64,000 bases of DNA from CAXQUZ01 sp942491145. Lineage in GTDB: Bacteria; Myxococcota_A; UBA796; UBA2385. Under the pieces are notes generated by a model that saw only the letters and a program-made list of their open reading frames with translations, was not told where the DNA came from and did not search any database. Every line of letters begins with the position of its first letter. The first letter of the stretch is position 1. Positions 53,449 to 61,551 of the stretch are shown here, one piece after another. Position numbers and translations under genes: made by a program. The stretch lies in the NCBI GenBank assembly GCA_942491145.1, contig CALOBC010000060.1, positions 83,413 to 147,412 of the forward strand. The letters are read 5' to 3'.

Positions 53449-54138
53449 TCAAAACGGCCACGCGTGGTCGACCACACGGTGCCCGATGCCCGGTCCCTGC
53501 TTGTCCGCGACCACGCCCGTGCCGTCGAATTCAAGCTGGAGCTCGGCAACATAGTTGCTGGATACGATGTTCGAGGCTTGGATGTCCCGCGGCCGGATGA
53601 TGCCCGTGAGCGTCAGATACGCCGTCTCGCGGTTGGTGCGGACCTGCTTCCAGCCGTAGACCCGGAGGTTGCCATTCGGGAACCGCTCGACGACCTTGCA
53701 GGTCACCATTCCCGTGATCATTCCTTCGCGGGACGTGCGTCCTTGGCCAGTGAAGTCGGCGGAAGACTCGACCGAGAGACCGATCTCACCCTGAAGGTTC
53801 GAGTTGGCGTCGGTGGCACCCTTGGCGACGCCGAACAGCTTGGAGATGCCACCCCCCACTTGGGATGCTCGATCGGTCCGGGTGTCGGCGTTGGCTTCCG
53901 CTTGGGTGGACTCGGAGATCTGAACGGTGATGAGATCCCCGACGCGGCGCGCTTGGCCGTCCATTCCGAGCATGACCCGCGCAGCGCCTTCGTTGAACAG
54001 GCTTCCGGGCGGTGCCTGGCTCGGCGGTGCCGTCATGCTGTTCGGATATTCGGGCACGGGCGGACCAGCCTCGGCAACGCTGGCAGTGGCCAGCCCGAGA
54101 GCTGAACCGAAGGTCACCAGTTGAAGCATCTTGTTCAT
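53449..54138 (-). CDS. flgH: Flagellar L-ring protein FlgH without lipobox
   Basis: A 229-residue outer-membrane ring protein. The family core is clear: VGDLITVQISESTQAEANAD, GRTSREGMITGMVTCKVVER and PNGNLRVYGWKQVRTNRETA, then LTGIIRPRDIQASNIVSSNY. The signal peptide (LVTFGSALGLATASVAEA) ends without the usual lipidated cysteine, so this FlgH is probably not a lipoprotein. I chose the ATG at 54138 because it begins the signal peptide; the longer frame adds a Cys that is not in a lipobox. Confidence 0.92.
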   Translation of the reverse strand: MNKMLQLVTFGSALGLATASVAEAGPPVPEYPNSMTAPPSQAPPGSLFNEGAARVMLGMDGQARRVGDLITVQISESTQAEANADTRTDRASQVGGGISKLFGVAKGATDANSNLQGEIGLSVESSADFTGQGRTSREGMITGMVTCKVVERFPNGNLRVYGWKQVRTNRETAYLTLTGIIRPRDIQASNIVSSNYVAELQLEFDGTGVVADKQGPGIGHRVVDHAWPF

Positions 54139-54232
54139 CGGATCTCTCAAGAGAGTGCGGCCCGGTGGGTCCGAAGCGGGCGCGGCAAGCCGGCCCACTC
54201 TACACCGGACCATCCATGAGAGGACACCGTTT

Positions 54233-54874
54233 CTATAGCGTCCGGCGGAGCTCGACCATCCCGTCCGGCCTTAGCACTCCCTCAACAACCCCGCCCGTGG
54301 CCGGGATGGCGACCCGGACGGTTGCTCCGGTGCGCGCGTCGTCGAGCAAGCGTCCGCTGGCACGGATAAGAAGGCCCCCGCTGCCGGCAATCACGGTGAC
54401 CGTGGAGCCCGCAACGAGGTCCGGTCGGGCCCGCACGCGGTGCAGGGTCACCGGCTCACCCTTGCGAATCGGTGCAATGGCCAAGTATGGGCCCATGTCG
54501 GGATCGACGGGGTCTCCCCGAAGGCGACCCAGCTCCACCCGGGACAGCTCAAGCGGGACCGTCTGGCCGGCTGCGACCGCTTTTGCGGCAACCGGCCGCT
54601 TGACCCAGACCGCGACTTGCACCCGCAGTCGAAAATTCCCGCACTCTTCGCCGCGCTCCACGCCCTGCACCCGAAGGTCAACGAAACCTTGGGTCAGCGC
54701 GCCGACCTCGCCCTCCACCTTGAGCGCTGCGGACGGCCCACACGGAAAGGCGATGCCGAGGCCGTTGGACCGAATCTCGACATCGTGGTCGGGCACATCC
54801 AGGGCGCTCGCCACATGGGCGCGAATCGCTGCGTCCAGCAGGGGTGCATCGACGGCGGCCAGAGCCAGCCCCAA
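54233..54874 (-). CDS. flgA: P-ring assembly chaperone FlgA
   Basis: A 213-residue (or slightly longer) exported chaperone for FlgI. The C-terminal SAF-like domain is recognisable (LAIAPIRKGEPVTLHRVRAR, VTVIAGSGGLLIRASGRLLD). The start is unclear: TTG at 54874 has no ribosome site and clips the signal peptide, whereas CTG at 54895, overlapping the flgG stop (CTGA), gives LTSLWLFLGLALAAVDA, a better leader. No ATG or GTG lies in frame upstream. Confidence 0.8.
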   Translation of the reverse strand: MGLALAAVDAPLLDAAIRAHVASALDVPDHDVEIRSNGLGIAFPCGPSAALKVEGEVGALTQGFVDLRVQGVERGEECGNFRLRVQVAVWVKRPVAAKAVAAGQTVPLELSRVELGRLRGDPVDPDMGPYLAIAPIRKGEPVTLHRVRARPDLVAGSTVTVIAGSGGLLIRASGRLLDDARTGATVRVAIPATGGVVEGVLRPDGMVELRRTL

Positions 54875-54891
54875 GAACAGCCAGAGTGAAG

Positions 54892-55668
54892 TCAGCGCTT
54901 GAGGCCTGCCACCACACCGAGCATCTCGTCAGAGGACTGGACCACTTTGCTGGTCAGCTCGAAGCTGCGCTGGGCAACAATCATGTTGATGAGCTCTTCG
55001 GCCACATCCACATTGGAGGTCTCAAGGAAGCCCTGCTGGATGTTCACGAAGCCCTGGCTGGGGTCGAGAAACTGCTGTTGTCCGCTCTCGGGCGTGGCGA
55101 TGTAGAGGTTGCCACCGACCGACCGCAGACCCGAGGGGTTCTGGAAGTCGACAAGTTGAAGCTGCCCGACAGTGACCACCGATGCGTCGTTCTCGTACTC
55201 GACTTGGACCGCGCCATCCTCTGCGATGACCACCCGGAGGGCGTCTTCAGGGATCTGGATCGACGGGTTCAGCGTCATGCCAGCGGGGGTGGTCAGCTCG
55301 CCATTGACGTTGCGAATGAAGCGGCCGTCGCGGGTGAACCGCTGGTTGCCGTTCGCGTCCTGCACCACAAAGAAGCCCCGGCCACCGATGGCCAGGTCGT
55401 ACTCGTTGCCCGAATAGGTCAAGTCGCCCGTCGCAAAGTCGCGGACGGTCGCGACCATGCGCACACCAGTACCCATCTCGAGACCGGCTGGCCGCTGGTT
55501 GATGATGGACGTCGAGCCGACGGGAACGTTCTGGTAGACCAGATCCTCGAAGGTAGCTCGGGCCTTTTTGTAGCCATTGGTCGAGCTGTTGGAGAGGTTG
55601 TTCGCGATGTTGTCGATGCGCATCTGTTGCGCACGCATGCCGGTGGCGGCGGTGTAGAGGCTGCGCAT
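54892..55668 (-). CDS. flgG: Flagellar distal rod protein FlgG
   Basis: A 258-residue distal rod protein with close to normal FlgG length (about 260). Signature MRSLYTAATGMRAQQMRIDN and NLSNSSTNGYKKARATFEDL at the N-terminus, LAIGGRGFFVVQD, and C-terminal SNVDVAEELINMIVAQRSFE. The ATG at 55668 has AGGAG 8 bases upstream. Sits between flgF and flgA. Confidence 0.95.
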   Translation of the reverse strand: MRSLYTAATGMRAQQMRIDNIANNLSNSSTNGYKKARATFEDLVYQNVPVGSTSIINQRPAGLEMGTGVRMVATVRDFATGDLTYSGNEYDLAIGGRGFFVVQDANGNQRFTRDGRFIRNVNGELTTPAGMTLNPSIQIPEDALRVVIAEDGAVQVEYENDASVVTVGQLQLVDFQNPSGLRSVGGNLYIATPESGQQQFLDPSQGFVNIQQGFLETSNVDVAEELINMIVAQRSFELTSKVVQSSDEMLGVVAGLKR

Positions 55669-55672
55669 CGGA

Positions 55673-56401
55673 CTAGCTCCTGACGTTGTACATGCGGCTG
55701 TCCATCTCATCAGAGGTCTTCATCGCCCGCTGATAGAAATCGAAGTAGCGTGTGGCTTGAATGAGCTCGACCATGTCATGCATCGAGTCGGTGTTGGAGC
55801 CCTCAAGGGCGCCCTGAATGAGGCTGAACCCCCGGGCATCCATCGTGGGGCTGTCCGAGACAAAGCGGGTGCCGCCTTGAGACCGGAGGTTCTGGGGGTC
55901 AGCGACGTCGACCACTCGCAGAATGCCGAGCTGGTTGACCATCACGTCGGTGCCGTCGTTGCGGCGTGAGGTCACATTGCCCGCGGCGTCGATCTCCAGG
56001 ACTTCGTCCAGAGGGATCTGGATCGGTCCGCTCTGGCCGAGAATCCGCTCACCCTGGGCGCTCACGAGGTAGCGAGAAGCGTCGAGTCGGAGGTTGCCGT
56101 TGCGGGTCAAGAACTCCTGACCATCTTCGCCTTCAAGCACAAAGAAGCCGGGACCCTGAATCGCCAAGTGAGTGGGCACCGCGTCTTGCAGGATGGGGCC
56201 GTCCGTCATGTCCGGGCCACCGGGAGCCGCGCGCACAAACGCCTTCGCCAGGGGGAGCTGGCTGTTGGCCACCACCTCGAAGCTCATGCGCTGTTGCTTG
56301 AAGGCAGTGGTGGAGGCGTTCGAGATGTTGTTCGCAACGCCTTCGACCTGTTGCCACATGGCTATGCCGCCGGTCAACGCGCTGTAGATCTCGTGGCTCA
56401 T
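55673..56401 (-). CDS. flgF: Flagellar proximal rod protein FlgF
   Basis: A 242-residue rod protein. N-terminal IYSALTGGIAMWQQVEGVAN and NNISNASTTAFKQQRMSFEV, middle LAIQGPGFFVLEG, C-terminal SNTDSMHDMVELIQATRYFD. GGGGAG 7 bases before the ATG. Precedes flgG by 4 bases. Confidence 0.94.
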   Translation of the reverse strand: MSHEIYSALTGGIAMWQQVEGVANNISNASTTAFKQQRMSFEVVANSQLPLAKAFVRAAPGGPDMTDGPILQDAVPTHLAIQGPGFFVLEGEDGQEFLTRNGNLRLDASRYLVSAQGERILGQSGPIQIPLDEVLEIDAAGNVTSRRNDGTDVMVNQLGILRVVDVADPQNLRSQGGTRFVSDSPTMDARGFSLIQGALEGSNTDSMHDMVELIQATRYFDFYQRAMKTSDEMDSRMYNVRS

Positions 56402-56439
56402 GGATGAACTCCCCGTCGTTCAGGCTGCACGATAACGCC

Positions 56440-56471
56440 AAAAGGTTGATTCTCGGCGATTGATTTCAACC
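56440..56471 (-). terminator. Possible terminator between fliA and flgF
   Basis: Minus-strand GGTTGA ... TCAACC (56471-56444, 16-base loop) followed by TTTT (56443-56440). Stem only 6 pairs, so termination may be partial. It falls 22 bases after the fliA stop. Confidence 0.35.
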
Positions 56472-56492
56472 ACCGCCCCGAAGACATCGTGT

Positions 56493-57308
56493 TCATAGGC
56501 TTTCCGGGCTTCGTGCGGCGGGGTCTCCCCACTCCAGATCCCCCATCTCGACTTGGTCTTCGAGCATCTCCCGCAGGTCTTTTCGGGCTGCGGTCAAGAT
56601 CTGGGAGATCCGGGAGGGGGTGACGTCGAAGACGCTCGCAATCTCGGAGAGGTTGAGCTGACGGCCATAGTAGAGAACAATGCACTGGCGCTTGCGCTCT
56701 GGAAGCTCCTTGATGGCGGCTTTGAGCAGCCAGCGTGCGTCCTGCCCGATGAGCGCGCGCACCGGGTCGTCGCCCTCTGAGCCTGCCAGCACTTCGGCCA
56801 GGGAGCGCCCAGAGTCTTCACCGCCGTCGTCGCTGCCTTCGTACAGGCTGACGTAGGAGATGGGCTGGGTGGTCTCGTGCATGTGCCAGTAGGTCTTCAT
56901 CGGCACATCCAGCCTGCCCGCCAGCTCCTCGGGCTCGGGCTGGCGACCCAGCTCCCGCGACATGTCGGTGCGCACACTCTCCATTTCTCGGGCCATCTGG
57001 CGTCGATAGCGGGTGAAGCTGTCGTTCTGGCGGAGCGCATCCATCATCGCCCCCCGGATCCGGTACTCCGCAAATGTCGAGAACAGGATGTTGCGCTCAG
57101 GCTCGAAGCGGTCGAAGGCCTCCAGCAATCCGATCGCACCAAATGCGGCCAGATCCTCGACCACCAGCGGGCAGTCGGGAGGCAAGCGCTCACCGACCCG
57201 GCGAGCCACAATCAACACCCGCGAGCGATATCGCTCACAAGACTCGTCGCGGGTCAGGCCGTCGATGCGACGCTCTGCCTGATCTCGTCGTCCGCTCCGA
57301 CTGTACAA
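56493..57308 (-). CDS. fliA: Flagellar RNA polymerase sigma factor FliA (sigma-28)
   Basis: A 271-residue sigma-70-family factor for late flagellar genes. Region 2 (VVEDLAAFGAIGLLEAFDRF, FSTFAEYRIRGAMMDALRQN), region 3 and region 4 helix-turn-helix (LNLSEIASVFDVTPSRISQI) are intact. The start is TTG at 57308, 8 bases after GGAGG; an out-of-frame ATG lies within this spacer. FlgM in this window is its expected inhibitor. Followed by flgF. Confidence 0.93.
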   Translation of the reverse strand: MYSRSGRRDQAERRIDGLTRDESCERYRSRVLIVARRVGERLPPDCPLVVEDLAAFGAIGLLEAFDRFEPERNILFSTFAEYRIRGAMMDALRQNDSFTRYRRQMAREMESVRTDMSRELGRQPEPEELAGRLDVPMKTYWHMHETTQPISYVSLYEGSDDGGEDSGRSLAEVLAGSEGDDPVRALIGQDARWLLKAAIKELPERKRQCIVLYYGRQLNLSEIASVFDVTPSRISQILTAARKDLREMLEDQVEMGDLEWGDPAARSPESL

Positions 57309-57437
57309 GCTGTCATCCTCCGCGTCGCCGGCCCGTGGCGCACCGTGCCTGCTCGAACCATGGACGCGCTGGTGCGCTTGAGATCCTACGCCGAAGCGGG
57401 CCCAAGCTCAACCGTCCCCCAGTCCCACATCCGCGAC

Positions 57438-59570
57438 TTAGCTCGCACGGTCCACGGGGGGATTGCGGAGCGACACCGCCGTGACGCGCTCCAGCCGCAC
57501 AGTCGGCAGCAGCTCTGCGGGGGAGATCACAGGCACCCGAGGGGCCACCTTCTCGGTCAGCCGGCGCAGCGGGCCACGGGCCAGCGGCGGACACAAGATG
57601 ACAACGTCGGAGCTGCCACGCCACCGCTCCGCCGATGCGCGCAGTGAGGTGAGGAGCTTGCGGGCATCGTTGGGGTCGAGGGTGAGGTTCATCGCCCCGC
57701 CCTCACCACCGTGAAGTCCCGCGCTGATGGCATCCTCAGCATCCGGCGCCAGCCCGATGTAGTGGATGACACCCTTGTCGTCGCTGTACCGGTGCGTGAT
57801 GTGGCGGGCGAGCCGCTGGCGCACGAACTCGGTGAGGACGTCTGGGTCTTTGAGGCGGGTCGCGTGGTCCGACAGCGCTTCGAGCACGGTCTGGGCATCG
57901 CGAATGCTGACGCCCTCCCGCAGCAGGTTGCGGAACACCTTGAGGACCGAGGCCCGGGACAAAGGCTCGGGCACGAGCTCTTCCACAAGGCGGGGGTTGG
58001 CCTCGGCGACCCGCTCCAGCACCGCCGCAAGCTGCTGGCGACCAAACAGCTCATAGCCATACTGGTTGATGACTTCGGTGAGGTGGGTCGTGATGACCGT
58101 GGCCACGTCGACGACGGTGTAGCCGGCGGTCTGGGCGGCCATGCGCTGGGAGTCGGGAATCCAGCAGCCCTCGAGGCCGAAGACCGGGTCTTGGGTCTTG
58201 ATGCCCCGCAGGGGCCCCTTGGCGTCGCCGGGGTCGATGGCCAGAAACTGGCGCGCATAGACCTTTCCGAAGGCCACACGCTCGCCACGGATGAGGACCG
58301 AGTACTCTCCGCCCTCGAGCCGCAGATTGTCCCGCAGGTGGACCGACGGCACCAACAGTCCGAGGTCCTGGGCGAACTGGCGCCGGATGCGCTGGATTCG
58401 TTCGACGAGGTTGCCACCCTTGCGCTCGTCGACGAGCCCAATGAGGTCCACCCCGAGCTCCACCGCGATGGGCTCCACCCGCAACAGGTGCTCGACGGGG
58501 ACTTCATCGCCGCTGCCGGGCAGCTGGTCCGGCTCCGGCTCCATCACGTCGGGTTCGTCTTTCTTTCGCCAGCCATGCCAAGCTGCGATGCCCGCGAGGC
58601 TGCCCATGATGGCAAAGGGCACCCGCTGGCCGGGCACCATCGCAAAGCCAAACAGTGCGCCCGAGAGGATGCCGAGCGCGCGGTATTGGCCAAAGATCTG
58701 CTGGCTGAACTGGGTGGGGAGGTCCTGGGCACCATCAGAAGGCGCATCCACCCGCGTGACCAGCATGCCCGAGGCTGCGCTGACCACGAGTGCGGGGATC
58801 TGGCTGACTAGCCCATCGCCAACGGTGAGGACGGTGTAGACCTCGGCGGCTTCCCCGAGCGACATCCCCATCTGAACGACACCGATGATGATCCCACCGG
58901 TGATGTTGATGACGGTGATGACAATGCCGGCGATCGCGTCGCCACGGATGAACTTCGAGGCACCGTCCATGGCGCCATAGAAGTCCGACTCTCGCATGAT
59001 CAGCTCGCGGCGGAGCTTGGCGGTCTTTTCGTCGATGACCCCGGCGTTCAGCTCGGCATCGACGGCCATCTGCTTGCCTGGCATCGCGTCGAGGGTGAAG
59101 CGCGCCGCGACTTCGGCGATGCGTCCCGCACCCTTCGTGATGACGACAAAGTTGATGGTCACCAGGATGATGAAGACGACCAGCCCCACGACATAGTTGC
59201 CGCCCACCACGACCTTGCCGAAGGTCTTGATGATGGCACCCGCGGCGCTGTCATCCCCGCCGTTGAGCAAGATCAAGCGGGTGGAGGCCACATTGAGCGA
59301 CAGTCGGAACAGGGTCGTCGCCAGCAGGAGCATCGGGAAGACGCTGAATTCGACCGGCTTGATCACATACAGGGTCGTCAGCATCACCAGCAACGACACG
59401 GAAATGCTGACCGCCAGCATCATGTCGAGCACAAACGGCGACAGTGGCACGACCATGATGATCAAGAACGCGACGAGCGCTGCCGCCAAGTACAGATCGC
59501 CAAAACCGCGCAGGCGATCGAGCACTGCGTCAAAGGCAGACGGGTTCTGGCTTCCTGGTCGGGTAGCCAT
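57438..59570 (-). CDS. flhA: Flagellar export gate protein FlhA
   Basis: A 710-residue export gate subunit. About eight membrane helices in the first 330 residues, with family segments such as TTLFRLSLNVASTRLILLNG, GDAIAGIVITVINITGGIII and VVSAASGMLVTRV, then a cytoplasmic domain that docks chaperone-substrate complexes. It is the first gene of the minus-strand flagellar block. Normally flhF and flhG follow; here fliA does. AGGAG lies 9 bases before the ATG. Confidence 0.95.
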   Translation of the reverse strand: MATRPGSQNPSAFDAVLDRLRGFGDLYLAAALVAFLIIMVVPLSPFVLDMMLAVSISVSLLVMLTTLYVIKPVEFSVFPMLLLATTLFRLSLNVASTRLILLNGGDDSAAGAIIKTFGKVVVGGNYVVGLVVFIILVTINFVVITKGAGRIAEVAARFTLDAMPGKQMAVDAELNAGVIDEKTAKLRRELIMRESDFYGAMDGASKFIRGDAIAGIVITVINITGGIIIGVVQMGMSLGEAAEVYTVLTVGDGLVSQIPALVVSAASGMLVTRVDAPSDGAQDLPTQFSQQIFGQYRALGILSGALFGFAMVPGQRVPFAIMGSLAGIAAWHGWRKKDEPDVMEPEPDQLPGSGDEVPVEHLLRVEPIAVELGVDLIGLVDERKGGNLVERIQRIRRQFAQDLGLLVPSVHLRDNLRLEGGEYSVLIRGERVAFGKVYARQFLAIDPGDAKGPLRGIKTQDPVFGLEGCWIPDSQRMAAQTAGYTVVDVATVITTHLTEVINQYGYELFGRQQLAAVLERVAEANPRLVEELVPEPLSRASVLKVFRNLLREGVSIRDAQTVLEALSDHATRLKDPDVLTEFVRQRLARHITHRYSDDKGVIHYIGLAPDAEDAISAGLHGGEGGAMNLTLDPNDARKLLTSLRASAERWRGSSDVVILCPPLARGPLRRLTEKVAPRVPVISPAELLPTVRLERVTAVSLRNPPVDRAS

Positions 59571-59786
59571 CCGCTGGCACTCCTGATTCTCGCAGGCCCC
59601 CTGGCCTGGTTCTGGTCACTGTAGCAGCCCGCGACGTTGCATCGCGAACGAAGCGGGTGCTCGGGCGTGCCACCGATATCCGACGGCCGCTATCCCTGAC
59701 ACCCAGCCCCTCTCGCATGGGGGGGGCCGTGTTGAGGGGCCCGTGGGGCATAAAAAAAAACGATGGACAGTCGGACGGAGGTGGAT

Positions 59787-59804
59787 ACCTACCGGTCGGT
59801 AAGT
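59787..59804. promoter_or_regulatory. Palindromic TetR-type operator
   Basis: The 18-base near-palindrome ACCTACCGGTCGGTAAGT has perfect inner arms TACCG/CGGTA and lies 30 bases before the tetR start. It resembles ACCGACCGGTCGGT-like operators of TetR-family repressors, so it is probably autoregulatory and controls the tetR-RND genes. Confidence 0.6.
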
Positions 59805-59833
59805 GCTTTCCTCCCCGGCTGTGGTGCCCCCCG

Positions 59834-60430
59834 ATGACCGCTCCTGTGTCCCCCACCAAGATCGGCCTCCAAGACCGCATCTTGGAAGCTGCGACAGAGC
59901 TCTTTGCGGAGCGCGGGTACGGCTCGACCTCCATACGAGAGGTGGTCGAGCGCGTCGGCTGCACAAAGCCCGCTCTCTACTACTACTTCGACTCGAAAGA
60001 GGCGCTGTACCTCGAGACGATCCGGCGCCCGCTGTTGGAGTTCACCGCGCTGGCACAACAAGCGCTGGAGCACCCGGGCGACGTCGAGACGCGCCTGCAT
60101 GACTTCATCGACAATGTGATGAACCACATGGTCTCCAAGCCGGCGGCTAATCGCCTGCTCCTTAGCCTGCCCGCAAGGCCCGAGAAGGGCCAACCCTGCA
60201 CGCTTCAGGGCGCCATGAAGCACGACCCCGCGACCCCGCTCCGCGCCCTCGTGGCGGATGCGCAGCAGCGCGGCCAGCTCCGCGCCACCGTGGATCCGGA
60301 TGACCTTGCGTCGGCCATCCTCTCCCTGATCCACCACCACTGCCTTGTCTTCAGCTTCAAAGACGAGCGGCCGCCTCCCGACCTGGCCCGCCGAATCGTC
60401 GACCTCCTCCTGCACGGAGCCTCGCCGTGA
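59834..60430 (+). CDS. TetR-family transcriptional repressor
   Basis: A 198-residue regulator with the TetR helix-turn-helix at residues 14-60 (RILEAATELFAERGYGSTSI, then VGCTKPALYYYFDSKEALYL) and a helical ligand-binding domain without a recognisable family. I chose the ATG at 59834 because it directly precedes the DNA-binding domain and places the operator upstream. The stop overlaps the adaptor gene (GTGA), so it most likely represses the RND operon until a substrate binds. Confidence 0.9.
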   Translation: MTAPVSPTKIGLQDRILEAATELFAERGYGSTSIREVVERVGCTKPALYYYFDSKEALYLETIRRPLLEFTALAQQALEHPGDVETRLHDFIDNVMNHMVSKPAANRLLLSLPARPEKGQPCTLQGAMKHDPATPLRALVADAQQRGQLRATVDPDDLASAILSLIHHHCLVFSFKDERPPPDLARRIVDLLLHGASP

Positions 60431-61509
60431 ACCACCGCGCCCCCCTGGTCTTGGCCGCTTGCCTCTTTGGGAGCGCTTGCGGCGACGCCGGTGCCGACAA
60501 CGCCGGCCCTGCGATTCCCTCAACTGCGACCGTCCCCAACGCCCGGGGCACCCGGGTAGAGACGGCCCTGCTCGCTCCCGCGGACGCCCAGCTCAAGCTT
60601 CGCCTGCCGGGCGAGGTCGCGGGCTCAAGGGACGTGACGCTGGCCTCCGCCGCGGGTGGCTATGTCGAGTCGGTCCGTGTGCGCCGTGGCGAGACGGTCG
60701 GCAGTGGCCAGACGATTGCCACCATCAACACCGGCATCTACGCCGCGCAACGGGACCAGGCGCGCGCCCAGGTTGACCTTGCCGCCTCGGAGTACGAGCG
60801 GGTGAAGAAGATGGGTGACCTTGCGAGCGAGTCCCAGCACGACAACGCCCGCACCCAGCTCGCGATGGCCGAAGCAAGCCGCCGTGTGGCCGAGCTCAAC
60901 GTGTCTCGGTCGGTGATTCGGTCGCCCTTTGCGGGGACCGTGGTCCAGACCGACCTGGATGTGGGCGAGGTGATCGGACCGGGAGCGCCTGCCGCCCGAC
61001 TGGTCCAGCTCGACCCCATCTTTGTGACGGTCGCCGTGGCGGACCGGGACGTGGGTGTGCTTCGAGAAGGCATGGGCGTCTCGGTCAATGTCGACGCCGT
61101 CCCTGGCGTGCGTGAGGGTGTCATTCGGCGCATCGACAAGGCTGCCGACACCAAGACCCGCGCATTTGAGGTCGAGGTTGAGCTGCCCAACCCGGCCCAA
61201 GAGCTGCTGCCCGGCATGATTGCCAGCGTGTCCCTCTCCGCAGCGGTGCCGCCAGGGTCCATCATCCTCCCGCAGGACTGGCTGGTCACCCAGATGAACG
61301 GCATCGGCGTCTATGTGGTCGAGGACAACGTGGCCCGATGGCGCCCCGTCGAGGTCGGCACCCTTGTGCATGACCAGATCGTCATTCGGGGCGGTCTCGA
61401 GACCGGTGAGACCATCGTCATCACGGGACACCGCGGCCTCAACGACGGCGACCCGCTCATCATCTCTCGCCAGGGCAAGTGCTGCACCAACGGCAAAGCC
61501 ACCTTCTGA
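60427..61509 (+). CDS. RND efflux periplasmic adaptor lipoprotein
   Basis: A 360-residue membrane-fusion protein of the AcrA/HlyD type, joining an RND pump to an outer-membrane channel. The lipobox FGSAC gives lipidated C18. The lipoyl-like motif (GGYVESVRVRRGETVGSGQT), an alpha hairpin (about 95-150, AARDQARAQVDLAASEYERV-like), SVIRSPFAGTVVQTDLDVGE and a beta barrel follow. GTG start overlaps tetR. The next gene is the pump. Confidence 0.9.
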   Translation: MNHRAPLVLAACLFGSACGDAGADNAGPAIPSTATVPNARGTRVETALLAPADAQLKLRLPGEVAGSRDVTLASAAGGYVESVRVRRGETVGSGQTIATINTGIYAAQRDQARAQVDLAASEYERVKKMGDLASESQHDNARTQLAMAEASRRVAELNVSRSVIRSPFAGTVVQTDLDVGEVIGPGAPAARLVQLDPIFVTVAVADRDVGVLREGMGVSVNVDAVPGVREGVIRRIDKAADTKTRAFEVEVELPNPAQELLPGMIASVSLSAAVPPGSIILPQDWLVTQMNGIGVYVVEDNVARWRPVEVGTLVHDQIVIRGGLETGETIVITGHRGLNDGDPLIISRQGKCCTNGKATF

Positions 61510-61551
61510 GCTCGCTTCTCCTCACCTGCGCCCCCCTCCGCGAGAACCCCC

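Noticed and set aside
59655..59675. TGGCACG box upstream of flhA as a sigma-54 promoter
   Set aside because: The -24 box is perfect, but the next GC is 9 rather than 10 bases away and lacks TT before it, so spacing and -12 box both fail. A similar near-miss lies at about 56425-56440.
59719..59760. G8 and A9 runs upstream of tetR as a phase-variation switch
   Set aside because: They lie outside any coding frame and away from the operator; no evidence of a spacing-dependent promoter between them.
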